From an uncultured Candidatus Nemicrothrix sp. (GTDB lineage Bacteria; Actinomycetota; Acidimicrobiia; Acidimicrobiales; MedAcidi-G1), in contig CAJXKL010000001.1 of NCBI GenBank assembly GCA_913055915.1, positions 1 to 39,575 on the forward strand: DNA of 39,575 nucleotides. The letters run 5' to 3'. Within the stretch, counting starts at the first letter, position 1. Each line of letters opens with the position of its first letter. The notes under the pieces are model-generated. The model was not told where the DNA came from. It saw only the letters and a list, made by a program, of their open reading frames with translations, and ran no database searches. Shown piece by piece: positions 15,915 through 23,430 of the stretch. Both the position numbers and the translations under genes were made by a program.

Positions 15915-17024
15915 ATGCAGGACTACACCCAGGAACTCGCCGCCCTACGACGCCGGCTCGATGAAGCCACCGTCTACCTGCGAATCGAGGATCTCCTTGA
16001 GGAGCGTGGGCGCCTTGAGGGCGAGGTGGCCGACCCTGACCTGTGGAATGACCAGGACCGCGGTCGACGGGTGCAAAAGGATCTTGCACGCGTAGCAGAC
16101 GACATCACCCTCCATGCCGACCTGGAGAGCAGCCTCGAAGAGGTCGAGACCCTTGTGGAGATGGCTGTCGAGGAGGACGACGAATCTCTTGAGGATGAGA
16201 TCGCCGCTGCCCTGACCGACCTGGAACGCTCCTTTGATGAACTCGAGATGCGGTCACTGTTCGCTGGCCAGTACGACGAGGGTGACGCTGTCTGTTCCGT
16301 CCAGTCAGGGGCCGGCGGCACCGACGCCCAGGACTGGGCCGAGACCCTGCTGCGCATGTACACGCGCTGGGCGGAGCGCCGCGGCTTCAGCCTCCAGGTC
16401 GAGTCCGTCTCGGCAGGCACCGAGGCCGGCATCAGCTCGGCCGAGTTCATCATCCGTGGGCGACACGCATTCGGTCTCATGCAGGGGGAGAGGGGAGTCC
16501 ACCGCCTGGTACGCATATCACCCTTCAACAAGGAGGCCAAGCGCCAGACGGCATTCGCATCCGTCTACGTCGTGCCTTTCTTCGAGGAGGTGGCAGACGA
16601 GGTAACCATCGACGAGACAGAGTTGCGGATCGACACATACAGGTCATCGGGAGCCGGAGGTCAGCACGTGAACGTGACCGATTCGGCGGTTCGAATCACC
16701 CACATTCCGACCGGCATCGTCACCTCATGCCAGAACGAGCGTAGCCAACACCAGAACAAGGACAGGGCTATGCAGATGCTGGCCGCCAGATTGTTGGACC
16801 TCGAACGCCAGAAGCGCGACGAGGAACTGGCCGAGATCGGCGGGAAGCAGAGCAATGTCGATTTTGGCAGCCAGATCCGCTCCTATGTCCTACACCCGTA
16901 CCAGATGGTGAAGGACCTGCGAACCGAACACGAGGTCGGTGATGTCATGGGTGTCCTCGACGGCGACCTGAACGGTTTCATCGAGTCGTATCTGAGGTGG
17001 GCACGTGCGGGTGACACCGCCTGA
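15915..17024 (+). CDS. prfB: Peptide chain release factor 2
   Basis: A 369-residue class I release factor recognising UGA and UAA. The recognition tripeptide SPF is present in VRISPFNKEAKRQTAF, identifying RF2 rather than RF1. The peptidyl-hydrolysis motif GGQ is in SSGAGGQHVNVTDSAVR. The N-terminal coiled-coil domain and the tail DFGSQIRSYVLHPYQMVKDLRTEHE are typical. The frame is continuous from the ATG, so the autoregulatory +1 frameshift of many prfB genes is absent. The start at 15915 (MQDYTQELAALRRRL) gives the normal N-terminus. The order secA-prfB-ftsE-ftsX resembles other Actinobacteria, although no smpB follows here. Confidence 0.97.
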   Translation: MQDYTQELAALRRRLDEATVYLRIEDLLEERGRLEGEVADPDLWNDQDRGRRVQKDLARVADDITLHADLESSLEEVETLVEMAVEEDDESLEDEIAAALTDLERSFDELEMRSLFAGQYDEGDAVCSVQSGAGGTDAQDWAETLLRMYTRWAERRGFSLQVESVSAGTEAGISSAEFIIRGRHAFGLMQGERGVHRLVRISPFNKEAKRQTAFASVYVVPFFEEVADEVTIDETELRIDTYRSSGAGGQHVNVTDSAVRITHIPTGIVTSCQNERSQHQNKDRAMQMLAARLLDLERQKRDEELAEIGGKQSNVDFGSQIRSYVLHPYQMVKDLRTEHEVGDVMGVLDGDLNGFIESYLRWARAGDTA

Positions 17025-17075
17025 GGGTCACACTCGCAAACGGCGGGGTACCGCGATCCCCAGCCGAGCCTCTGG

Positions 17076-17081
17076 TACCGT
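17076..17081 (+). promoter_or_regulatory. -10 box TACCGT before the ftsE mini-cistron
   Basis: TACCGT, 7 nt, GTG at 17089. The GTG opens a 21-codon ORF, not ftsE itself. Geometry is identical to the leaderless set. Confidence 0.5.
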
Positions 17082-17088
17082 GCCCGCC

Positions 17089-17154
17089 GTGCCGATCCGT
17101 AGCCACCTGATAGTGTTCGGGCACGTGCCTGACTCCACGGGGGTGACCGGGTGA
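17089..17154 (+). CDS. Putative leaderless 21-codon mini-cistron coupled to ftsE
   Basis: GTG at 17089 is placed exactly 7 nt after TACCGT. The frame (starting [11 protein letters not shown]) runs 21 codons to TGA 17152-17154, which overlaps the ftsE GTG as GTGA. It could deliver ribosomes to ftsE, whose own upstream region has only a loose GGGGTG. The composition is unremarkable and no family is recognised. The position argues for a function in cis. Confidence 0.4.
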   Translation: MPIRSHLIVFGHVPDSTGVTG

Positions 17155-17828
17155 TCAGGTTGGAGTCCGTCTCGAAGGTCTTCAAGGGCGATGTGACCGC
17201 CCTGCGCGACGCAAGCGCCGAGATCCAGCGCGGAGAGTTTGTCTTCCTGGTGGGCCCGTCAGGATCTGGTAAGTCCACCTTCATCCGGCTCTTGAACCGC
17301 GAGGAGGTAGCCGACTCTGGGCGCATCATGGTTGCCGGAAAGGACCTCGGGTCCCTCAGTTCCTGGAGGGTTCCGTACCTGCGTCGCAACATCGGCTGCA
17401 TTTTCCAGGACTACAAGCTCCTCTCCAAGAAGACGGTCTCTGAGAACGTGGCATTCGGACTCGAGGTGATAGGCCGCCCACGCACTGTCATCAAGAGGCA
17501 GGTACCGGCGATCCTGGAACTCGTCGGCCTCAGCCGGAAGGCCGACAGGACCCCCGACGAACTCTCCGGAGGCGAGCAGCAGAGGGTCTCCATAGCCAGG
17601 GCGTTCGTAAACCGACCGCTGATACTCCTGGCCGATGAACCGACCGGGAACCTGGATCCGGCCACCTCGGTTGGGATCATGCGACTTCTGGACCGCATCA
17701 ACCGCAGCGGCACCACCGTCGTGATGGCCACCCACGAACGCGGCGTGGTCGACACAATGCGCAGGAGGGTCATTGAGTTGGACCGGGGTGTGATCGTCCG
17801 GGACGAGTCACGGGGGGTCTACGACTGA
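17151..17828 (+). CDS. ftsE: Cell division ATP-binding protein FtsE
   Basis: A 225-residue ABC ATPase that pairs with FtsX at the divisome to control peptidoglycan hydrolases. Walker [10 protein letters not shown] is at 35-43, followed by FQDYKLL (Q-loop), the signature [15 protein letters not shown], Walker [15 protein letters not shown] and the His switch ATHE. It opens [13 protein letters not shown] as in homologues. GTG 17151 overlaps the stop of a 21-codon ORF. It is followed by ftsX through another small overlapping ORF. Confidence 0.97.
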   Translation: MIRLESVSKVFKGDVTALRDASAEIQRGEFVFLVGPSGSGKSTFIRLLNREEVADSGRIMVAGKDLGSLSSWRVPYLRRNIGCIFQDYKLLSKKTVSENVAFGLEVIGRPRTVIKRQVPAILELVGLSRKADRTPDELSGGEQQRVSIARAFVNRPLILLADEPTGNLDPATSVGIMRLLDRINRSGTTVVMATHERGVVDTMRRRVIELDRGVIVRDESRGVYD

Positions 17829-17860
17829 TGAACCCACTCCAGCCAGGTGGATCGGCGTGA
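17828..17860 (+). CDS. Putative 10-codon relay ORF between ftsE and ftsX
   Basis: ATG at 17828 shares its A with the ftsE stop (TGATG). The ORF encodes [10 protein letters not shown] and stops at TGA 17858-17860, overlapping the ftsX GTG as GTGA. It contains AGGTGG (17844-17849), which is also the ftsX ribosome binding site. Reinitiation could carry ribosomes from ftsE to ftsX in fixed ratio. Inferred from geometry only. Confidence 0.3.
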   Translation: MNPLQPGGSA

Positions 17861-18753
17861 TCTACAGGCTCTGGTATTTCATCCGTGAGACGGTTGTCAG
17901 CCTCTGGCGCAACCTGAGCCTCACCCTCGCTGCCATCCTCACCGTCGGTATCTCCCTGTCGCTGGTGGGTACGTCGATTCTCGTCAGGGAGGGCGCTGAC
18001 CGGGCGACCGCACAGTTCCAGGAGGGCGTCGAGTTCATCGTGTTCATGAACGCCGACCACACCCCTGATCAGGATGTTGCAATCCGTCAGGTACTTGACA
18101 CCAGCCCCGCCATATCCGAGTACGCCTATATCGACAAGATGGCCGCCTACGAGGAGTTCCAGGTTCTGTTCGTCGACAAGCCCGAGTTGATCGAGAGCGT
18201 CACCCCCGACGTGATGCCGCCCTCGTACCGGATTGTTCCCGCAGACCCCGACGCAGCGAATGTCGCCGAACTGGCGCGTCAGTTCTCGACCCAGCCGGGG
18301 GTGAGGGAGGTGGCAACCGCCACCGATGCCATTCGACAGATCGAGGACTTCTCCACCAGGGTCAGCCAGGTCCTGTTGGTTGCAGCAGTTGTCCTGGTCG
18401 TCGTTTCGGCCATGCTGATCCTGAACACGGTTTTCACCGCGATTGGTGCGCGCCGCGAGGAGATCGAGGTGATGAAGTTGGTTGGAGCAACCAACTGGTT
18501 CGTCCGGATTCCGTTCATGCTCGAGGGAATGATTCACGGCCTGATCGGCGCAGGGCTCGCTATTCCGTCCCTGTTCATCGTGGAGGACCAGGTTCTCTCC
18601 TTCTTCCAGGAATCAGACGTGGTGCCACTCTTTCGCGGCTTCGCCGTCCCTGACGGGTTCGTCTGGGACACCAGCCTGTGGTTGCTGCTGCTCGGAGGAA
18701 CTGTCGGAATGCTCGGATCAGCCATCGCTGTGACGCGCTACCTGGACGTCTGA
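17857..18753 (+). CDS. ftsX: Cell division protein FtsX
   Basis: This 298-residue membrane protein is the FtsE partner. A short cytoplasmic N-terminus with FIRETVVSLWRNLSLT leads into the first membrane segment (about 23-43). An extracytoplasmic domain (about 45-170) is expected to contact cell-wall hydrolases. Membrane segments follow near 172-195, 222-245 and 268-293. GARREEIEVMKLVGATNWFVRIPFMLEG between the second and third is the conserved cytoplasmic loop that docks on FtsE. GTG 17857 has AGGTGG 7 nt upstream. It is followed after 4 nt by a Rieske gene, so the operon may extend downstream. Confidence 0.95.
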   Translation: MIYRLWYFIRETVVSLWRNLSLTLAAILTVGISLSLVGTSILVREGADRATAQFQEGVEFIVFMNADHTPDQDVAIRQVLDTSPAISEYAYIDKMAAYEEFQVLFVDKPELIESVTPDVMPPSYRIVPADPDAANVAELARQFSTQPGVREVATATDAIRQIEDFSTRVSQVLLVAAVVLVVVSAMLILNTVFTAIGARREEIEVMKLVGATNWFVRIPFMLEGMIHGLIGAGLAIPSLFIVEDQVLSFFQESDVVPLFRGFAVPDGFVWDTSLWLLLLGGTVGMLGSAIAVTRYLDV

Positions 18754-18757
18754 CCCT

Positions 18758-19102
18758 GTGGGAGGCCCCGGAGAGGGTTGGGTCCGCATCGGCGATTCCA
18801 GCCTCCCGGCCGGTGGCATCCTCGGCACAACGCTCGCCGACGAGGACCTGGTGATATGGCGCTCAATGGCCGGTACCCCCTGCGTGGCAGAGGCCCGCTG
18901 CCCCCACCAGTGGTCGCATCTGGCCGGTGAAGGTGCTGTTGACGGTGAGGAACTTGTCTGCCTCACACACCTCTGGCGTTTCACCGTCGACGGCGAGGGT
19001 TGGAAGGAGAACGTGAGCGGCCGCCGCGACCGCAAGGGCGACCTGGCGGTGAAACCCTGTGTCGAGCGGGATGGCGGCATCTGGGTGCAGGTCAGGGGCT
19101 GA
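18758..19102 (+). CDS. Rieske [2Fe-2S] ferredoxin-like protein
   Basis: A 114-residue single-domain protein. The cluster ligands are in CPHQWSHL (Cys and His of the first box) and CLTHLWRF (Cys and His of the second), the standard two-Cys/two-His Rieske arrangement. It lacks the C-terminal catalytic domain of Rieske oxygenases and any membrane anchor, so a soluble electron carrier or a regulatory ferredoxin is likely. GTG 18758 follows the ftsX stop by 4 nt, which suggests co-transcription. No oxygenase or reductase partner lies nearby; the next gene is a methyltransferase. Its redox partner is unknown. Confidence 0.88.
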   Translation: MGGPGEGWVRIGDSSLPAGGILGTTLADEDLVIWRSMAGTPCVAEARCPHQWSHLAGEGAVDGEELVCLTHLWRFTVDGEGWKENVSGRRDRKGDLAVKPCVERDGGIWVQVRG

Positions 19103-19166
19103 CCGCCGATTTTCGTCGGACAACCGGTCATGGAAGACTGGTCCTTCATCTCAACGGAGGTAGCAA

Positions 19167-20222
19167 ATGGGTGTTGACGGAGACCTCCTCAAGAAGTACA
19201 CGCTCGCCACATGGGGTTTCAAGCAGGGCGAGACCGTCTCTTTGATGATCAACCTGGGTGTCCGTCTGGGCATCTACTCGGCTCTCGATGGTGCCGGCGC
19301 CGTCACAGCCTCGGATCTGGCAGCGGCCACGGGCCTCCATGAACGTTGGCTGAAGGAATGGCTGCGGGCACAGGCGGCAGCCGGGCTGCTTGTCAGCGAC
19401 GACGGTGAGGCCTTCCTCCTCGAGGACGAGGCGGCAATGGTCCTGGCCAGGACCGATACGCCGACCTACGCCGGTGGCGTGTTCTCCCACATTCGCCATC
19501 CTCGCGTTGCCGATGGCCTCGAGGAGGCCTTTCGGACCGGTCTGGGACTCACCTACGACGGCCAGGGAGAGGGCTCCGAACACCACGTCGAGGCCATGTT
19601 GGCCCCAATGGCCCGGGCGCTTCTGGTACCGACCGTTATTCCGGCGTTGGATGAGGTTACGGCTCGTCTCAAGGCGGGGGCGAAGGTCGTGGACATCGGC
19701 TGCGGAACCGGTCTGGCACTTCAGCTGATGGCCGAGGCCTGGCCCGATTCGACCTACGAGGGCTACGACATCTCAGAGCGGGCCGTGGCCGTTGCCAGGG
19801 AACGGTTCGCCGATGTCGACAATGTCACGGTGCACCTGGCCGGTGGAGAGGACGTGCCTTCAACGGCCGATGCGGATCTGGTCATGACCATGGACTGTCT
19901 CCACGACATGCCCCGGCCGGACCTGGCGATGGCCGCAATCCGGGGTGTCATCGCCGCCGAGGGGACCTGGCTCGTCAAGGAGGTCAAGTCCTCACCGGAA
20001 TGGTCGATGAACCTCCGCAATCCGATGCTCGCCATGATGTACTCGACATCGGTGGCGTCGTGCATGTCATCGGCAATGTCGACACCCGACGGGCTGGGCC
20101 TCGGAACCCTCGGCCTTGATCCGGCGACACTCGAGGCAATGGCGACCGAAGCCGGCTTCACCCGCTTCACAATGCACGATCTGGGCGACCCGACGAACCT
20201 CTACTACGAGATCCGTCCGTAG
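19167..20222 (+). CDS. SAM-dependent methyltransferase with N-terminal winged helix
   Basis: This 351-residue protein has an N-terminal winged-helix part (about 20-100) with SDLAAATGLHERWLKEWLRAQAAAGLL, as in O-methyltransferase-like and Rv2258c-type proteins. A class I Rossmann methyltransferase domain follows, with motif I VVDIGCGTG, then YEGYDISERAV (motif II acidic residue) and DLVMTMDCLHDMPRPD (motif IV region). The substrate is not evident. Its ATG has GGAGGT 6 nt upstream, one of the strongest ribosome sites in the window. The 64-nt gap before it shows no TAnnnT box at leaderless distance. The gene converges on the lipoprotein gene with 4 bp between stops. Confidence 0.88.
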   Translation: MGVDGDLLKKYTLATWGFKQGETVSLMINLGVRLGIYSALDGAGAVTASDLAAATGLHERWLKEWLRAQAAAGLLVSDDGEAFLLEDEAAMVLARTDTPTYAGGVFSHIRHPRVADGLEEAFRTGLGLTYDGQGEGSEHHVEAMLAPMARALLVPTVIPALDEVTARLKAGAKVVDIGCGTGLALQLMAEAWPDSTYEGYDISERAVAVARERFADVDNVTVHLAGGEDVPSTADADLVMTMDCLHDMPRPDLAMAAIRGVIAAEGTWLVKEVKSSPEWSMNLRNPMLAMMYSTSVASCMSSAMSTPDGLGLGTLGLDPATLEAMATEAGFTRFTMHDLGDPTNLYYEIRP

Positions 20223-20226
20223 GGAG

Positions 20227-21912
20227 TCAGTCGACCTTCCGGTAGCCGCCAACCGGCACTATGCAACCGAAATCGGGCTCATCGGCGCCAGCGGTGTCCA
20301 GACCGCACGGGTACCCGTACTCAAGTTCCAGTACGCCATCGGGGAGAGCGTGCTTTCGGTGTCCGACGCTGGCCGGGAGCATCCCGGGGAGGTCGACCGG
20401 GCCGAGGTGTTCGAGGGCGTGTACCACGTCGCGGCGGCGAGGATCAGGTCCGGCGTCATAGACCGAGCGGGCCACGATCCTCATCAGGGCGCAGGCCTCA
20501 ACGACCGTCTGGAAGGTGTCGGAAGCAGGGGAGAAAGTGATGCCCATCGGCCTACCCGATGCCCGGGCGTACTCAGCGTTGCACATTGCATCGAATGCGG
20601 GGACATCACCGCCGGGAAGACGGGCCGCCCCGGTCGGCTCCGACGCCACAACCATGGCGCCGTCATAGAACGCTCCGGCAGCAGGACCAGCGAACGAAGC
20701 CACGTTGCGTGCCGCCACGTCGCCTGACTGGCCGTTGAAGCCGGTCTGGACAATTGTCGGGCGAGGCATGTCCTGTCTGACCATCTCGCCGACAAGGCCG
20801 GGCAGGGAGGCCAGGTTCAGGAGTGGGAACACGACATCGGCGCCCGCCTCGATCATCCGGGACACAGCGGTTTCACGCCCAACGCGGCATGTGGCCGAAC
20901 CCTCACAGCCAAGCAGGTGCAGAACGGGCTCGTAGCCGAGCCAGCGGAGCGGCCTGATGAGGCCACTGGTGACCGAGTCGGGTTGACCGGACGAGTCACC
21001 TACGACAACGGCAATCGACCGTCCGGCCAGGAGGTCACGTTCCTCGGAAGACTTCACAGCGGCCGCCATCAACTCCTCGGCAGAGGAGGACAGGGTCACA
21101 AGGGCACCGTTGGCGTCAGCGATCAGGTCCCCGGGGTGGGATCCGGTGCTGACCACGCCGACCTTTTGGTCGACGGCCACACAACGGACTGCAGAACTTC
21201 CGAGCCCGCTCATGTCCAGGACCAGGACGGCCGGCATTTGTTCGGTCGCTTCGATGCAGGCTGCGGCCTGAAGGGTGTCAAGGTCGACGCCTGCTCCACC
21301 GAGGGACGGAGCCTCTACGACCCGTAGGTCGATGCGCCTGCCGTGGACGCCTCCGCACTCTTCGTTTACCAGGCCCGCAAACGCCTCAAGGGTTGAAACC
21401 GACCCATCGGGCGGGATCGACATGCCGATCCGCCCCAACTCCTCCAGACGTGTACGTATCTGGACGATGGTGACCATCTGGTCGGTGATCCCGCGGTCGG
21501 TTTCACGCGGCTCGTCCTCTCGCGGATCAGTCGGCGCACAGAACCGCTCAAGTGGCTGAAAGGGATGTGAGCGGTCGAAGGTCTCCTGGAAGGTATCGAA
21601 ATCGGAGATCGGGAACAGCAGGTCACCAGCGGGGGTGGGTCCTGTCTCGGCTGGCCGGGTGGCCTCCACGACGGGTTCCCCTGCGGTCGTCGGAACAGGG
21701 ACCGGTGATGCCTGAGAGGTAGGCGGGGATGTGGAGGCAGCGCTCCCAATGGGCAGCGTCGTCGGTACCGACAGATCGGGACCGTCGACAGGCGGTGCCG
21801 ACTCCGAAACATCCTCTGGTGAACACCCGAATGCCACGGCGGCAAGCAGAGCCAGAATTCCGATTGCTCGTATCGGCTGTCGGTCCACGGTTCCCTCGAA
21901 GGTCCACTGCAT
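20227..21912 (-). CDS. Periplasmic-binding-protein-fold lipoprotein (ABC branched-chain amino acid type), orphan
   Basis: This 561-residue predicted lipoprotein has a signal peptide (Arg15, hydrophobic IGILALLAAVAFG) ending in a lipobox-like AFGC with Cys30. A long Pro/Ser/Thr-rich linker (31-97) leads to a type 1 periplasmic-binding fold (about 98-540). Suggestive segments are GVHGRRIDLRVVE, AVLVLDMSGLGSSA, AGRSIAVVVGDSSG and GADVVFPLLNLASLPGLV, the last resembling the second lobe of Leu/Ile/Val-binding proteins. No permease or ATPase gene is adjacent, so it may be a sensor or share another transporter. The start at 21912 is chosen for a sensible signal peptide; in-frame starts further upstream exist. 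The ligand is unknown. Confidence 0.75.
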   Translation of the reverse strand: MQWTFEGTVDRQPIRAIGILALLAAVAFGCSPEDVSESAPPVDGPDLSVPTTLPIGSAASTSPPTSQASPVPVPTTAGEPVVEATRPAETGPTPAGDLLFPISDFDTFQETFDRSHPFQPLERFCAPTDPREDEPRETDRGITDQMVTIVQIRTRLEELGRIGMSIPPDGSVSTLEAFAGLVNEECGGVHGRRIDLRVVEAPSLGGAGVDLDTLQAAACIEATEQMPAVLVLDMSGLGSSAVRCVAVDQKVGVVSTGSHPGDLIADANGALVTLSSSAEELMAAAVKSSEERDLLAGRSIAVVVGDSSGQPDSVTSGLIRPLRWLGYEPVLHLLGCEGSATCRVGRETAVSRMIEAGADVVFPLLNLASLPGLVGEMVRQDMPRPTIVQTGFNGQSGDVAARNVASFAGPAAGAFYDGAMVVASEPTGAARLPGGDVPAFDAMCNAEYARASGRPMGITFSPASDTFQTVVEACALMRIVARSVYDAGPDPRRRDVVHALEHLGPVDLPGMLPASVGHRKHALPDGVLELEYGYPCGLDTAGADEPDFGCIVPVGGYRKVD

Positions 21913-21986
21913 CTGCGGTCTGTGCCCAGGGGATGGCACCGGGCGTGCCTGATTCTGTCTCATGGGAGGCCCAGTTCCAGTGCATG

Positions 21987-22033
21987 CTGTCGACAGGCGC
22001 CGGAACATCCGGTGGTAGGGGTGCCGGGCCCGG
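21987..22033. repeat. Cluster of three palindromes in a divergent gap
   Basis: CTGTCGACAG (21987-21996) is a perfect 10-bp palindrome. CCGGA-ACA-TCCGG (22000-22012) has perfect 5-bp arms. CCGGGCCCGG (22024-22033) is another perfect 10-bp palindrome. All lie between the lipoprotein start and the TAGCCT box of the divergent gene, so an operator for either promoter is possible. High GC raises the chance of such palindromes. Confidence 0.45.
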
Positions 22034-22047
22034 GAGCCCGTATTGCG

Positions 22048-22053
22048 TAGCCT
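22048..22053 (+). promoter_or_regulatory. -10 box TAGCCT before a 7-codon mini-cistron
   Basis: TAGCCT, 7 nt, GTG at 22061. The GTG opens a 7-codon ORF that ends in the start codon of the gene at 22081. Confidence 0.5.
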
Positions 22054-22060
22054 CGGCCCG

Positions 22061-22084
22061 GTGCGCACACGGGGTACCACATGA
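22061..22084 (+). CDS. Putative leaderless 7-codon mini-cistron (MRTRGTT)
   Basis: GTG at 22061 lies 7 nt after TAGCCT. After seven codons the TGA at 22082-22084 overlaps the downstream ATG (ATGA). The downstream gene has no Shine-Dalgarno sequence, so loading through this ORF would explain how it is translated. Confidence 0.4.
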   Translation: MRTRGTT

Positions 22085-23382
22085 GTAACGACGAACCCGT
22101 CGAGGATGAGGCCCCTGGGGTCCAGCAGGGACCCGGTGACGACGGCGTAGACGAGCCCAAGTTGCCCGAACAGGCCAGCACCGAACCCGGGATCGAACTG
22201 TCCGCCGGCCTCCGTCAGCGCAGGGCCACCTTCTTCAGGGTCAGGAGCGACACAGGCTCGCCGGTAGACGACCTCGCAATCGAACCGGGTCATCGCTGGA
22301 CACAGTCCGAGGCCGACCGGCAGATTCGCATCTTCTTGATCCGACTGGCGGGAGACCGACGCCTGACCCATCGGACCGATCCGGTCGAACTCGTCCGCGA
22401 AAACGACCTGATGCTCCTCTTCGGACCTGAGGAGGAAGCGGCCTTCGCCCGACTGGCGCTCCGCTTTCCAGACGAGACCGTTGCCGTCTGGGCGACACTG
22501 CTGAGCGGTGGTGACAGGTCAGAGGCATTCGGGCCCCGATCCCGGGCCGAGAGGCGTGACGAGGCGGTAATCGAACAGGCGCTCCGCCTGGGAATGCGCA
22601 AGCGGCTCGGCAGTGCTCTGTTGCTGATTGGCGTATTGGCAGGCGGTGTGCTGCTCGGAAGGCCGCTGCTCGAACAGGACCCGACTGACCGAACTGACCG
22701 TTCCCTCCGCTTCTCCGCTGTCGAGGAGCCCGTAGACGGTGATCCAGATGTTGTCGACCGTGTACCCGGTGGCCTTCCGGTGGCGGAACCAGTCCTGACG
22801 GCTGTCGCTGACCGACCGGTAGCGATCCTGCGCGGTGAGGAACCCCTGGCCGAGCGCATCATGGTGCGTGTACCTGATTCAGCCCTGCCTGTTCCCAGAG
22901 GCGCGTTGACGGCTGCGGTATTCGAACACACCGGTGGCCAGGTGGCCCTCGTGGGCCCCGACGGCTGGGTGGAGTCAGCCTGCATCCGGGTGTCGGTGGT
23001 CACCGACAGGCTGCGACCACTCGACACCGTTCTCTACCAGGGGCCGGACGCTGCATGTCCGACGGGGCTCACCGGCCGGCTGGCCGCCGTGACCTGTCTC
23101 GGATCGGCCGGCATCGTGCTGGCAATCCAGATCCCACAGGGCGAGGTGACCCTTGTCGAAGGTGGAACCGGATGGGCCGAGGCGGTCCGCTTCGGCATCG
23201 AGTCGCCTGTCAGCCCATCGGGGAAATGGGAGGCCCTTGCTGTCCGGGGCACCATCTCGGTGCCGGTCGGCTCCGACTCAGTTGCCGTGCCCCGATTCGG
23301 AGGAACAGTGGGCGACGAGTTGACCCTTGACCTCGGAACGGGTGCCTCAGGTCGACGTACAGCTACCTGCACCCTCGTCTGA
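22081..23382 (+). CDS. Unknown single-pass membrane protein
   Basis: I do not recognise the family. The 433 residues start with an acidic disordered segment (1-40). A predicted cytoplasmic domain (about 45-165) contains RQIRIFLIRLAGDRR. One membrane helix, LGSALLLIGVLAGGVLLG, sits near 176-193, with basic residues just before it. The rest (about 200-433) should be extracytoplasmic; it holds four Cys and ends GRRTATCTLV. The layout resembles an anchored sensor or a SAF/BON-like exported domain, but no motif proves this. It is divergent from the binding-protein gene, which suggests a functional pair. The ATG at 22081 is fixed by the ATGA overlap with the mini-cistron. Confidence 0.7.
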   Translation: MSNDEPVEDEAPGVQQGPGDDGVDEPKLPEQASTEPGIELSAGLRQRRATFFRVRSDTGSPVDDLAIEPGHRWTQSEADRQIRIFLIRLAGDRRLTHRTDPVELVRENDLMLLFGPEEEAAFARLALRFPDETVAVWATLLSGGDRSEAFGPRSRAERRDEAVIEQALRLGMRKRLGSALLLIGVLAGGVLLGRPLLEQDPTDRTDRSLRFSAVEEPVDGDPDVVDRVPGGLPVAEPVLTAVADRPVAILRGEEPLAERIMVRVPDSALPVPRGALTAAVFEHTGGQVALVGPDGWVESACIRVSVVTDRLRPLDTVLYQGPDAACPTGLTGRLAAVTCLGSAGIVLAIQIPQGEVTLVEGGTGWAEAVRFGIESPVSPSGKWEALAVRGTISVPVGSDSVAVPRFGGTVGDELTLDLGTGASGRRTATCTLV

Positions 23383-23417
23383 TTCGGGCCTGCATGGCGG
23401 CGGGCAGCGTCCACCGG

Positions 23418-23423
23418 TACCGT
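23418..23423 (+). promoter_or_regulatory. -10 box TACCGT for a leaderless SRAP mRNA
   Basis: TACCGT, 7 nt, ATG at 23431. The start is independently fixed because SRAP proteins need Cys at position 2, so this case anchors the geometry. Confidence 0.65.
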
Positions 23424-23430
23424 GGGAGCC

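Noticed and set aside
15915-16020. Programmed +1 frameshift in prfB
   Set aside because: The frame is continuous from the ATG through the coiled-coil domain, with no in-frame TGA and no CTTTGAC-type slippery site.
19130-19178. 15-codon ORF overlapping the methyltransferase start
   Set aside because: No -10 box at leaderless distance, and its stop lies inside the coding region rather than at the start codon; the gene has its own strong GGAGGT site.
21913-22371. N-terminal extension of the binding-protein gene to 22371
   Set aside because: It would run antisense through the start of the divergent gene and bury the signal peptide; a start at 21912 puts Cys30 in a plausible lipobox.
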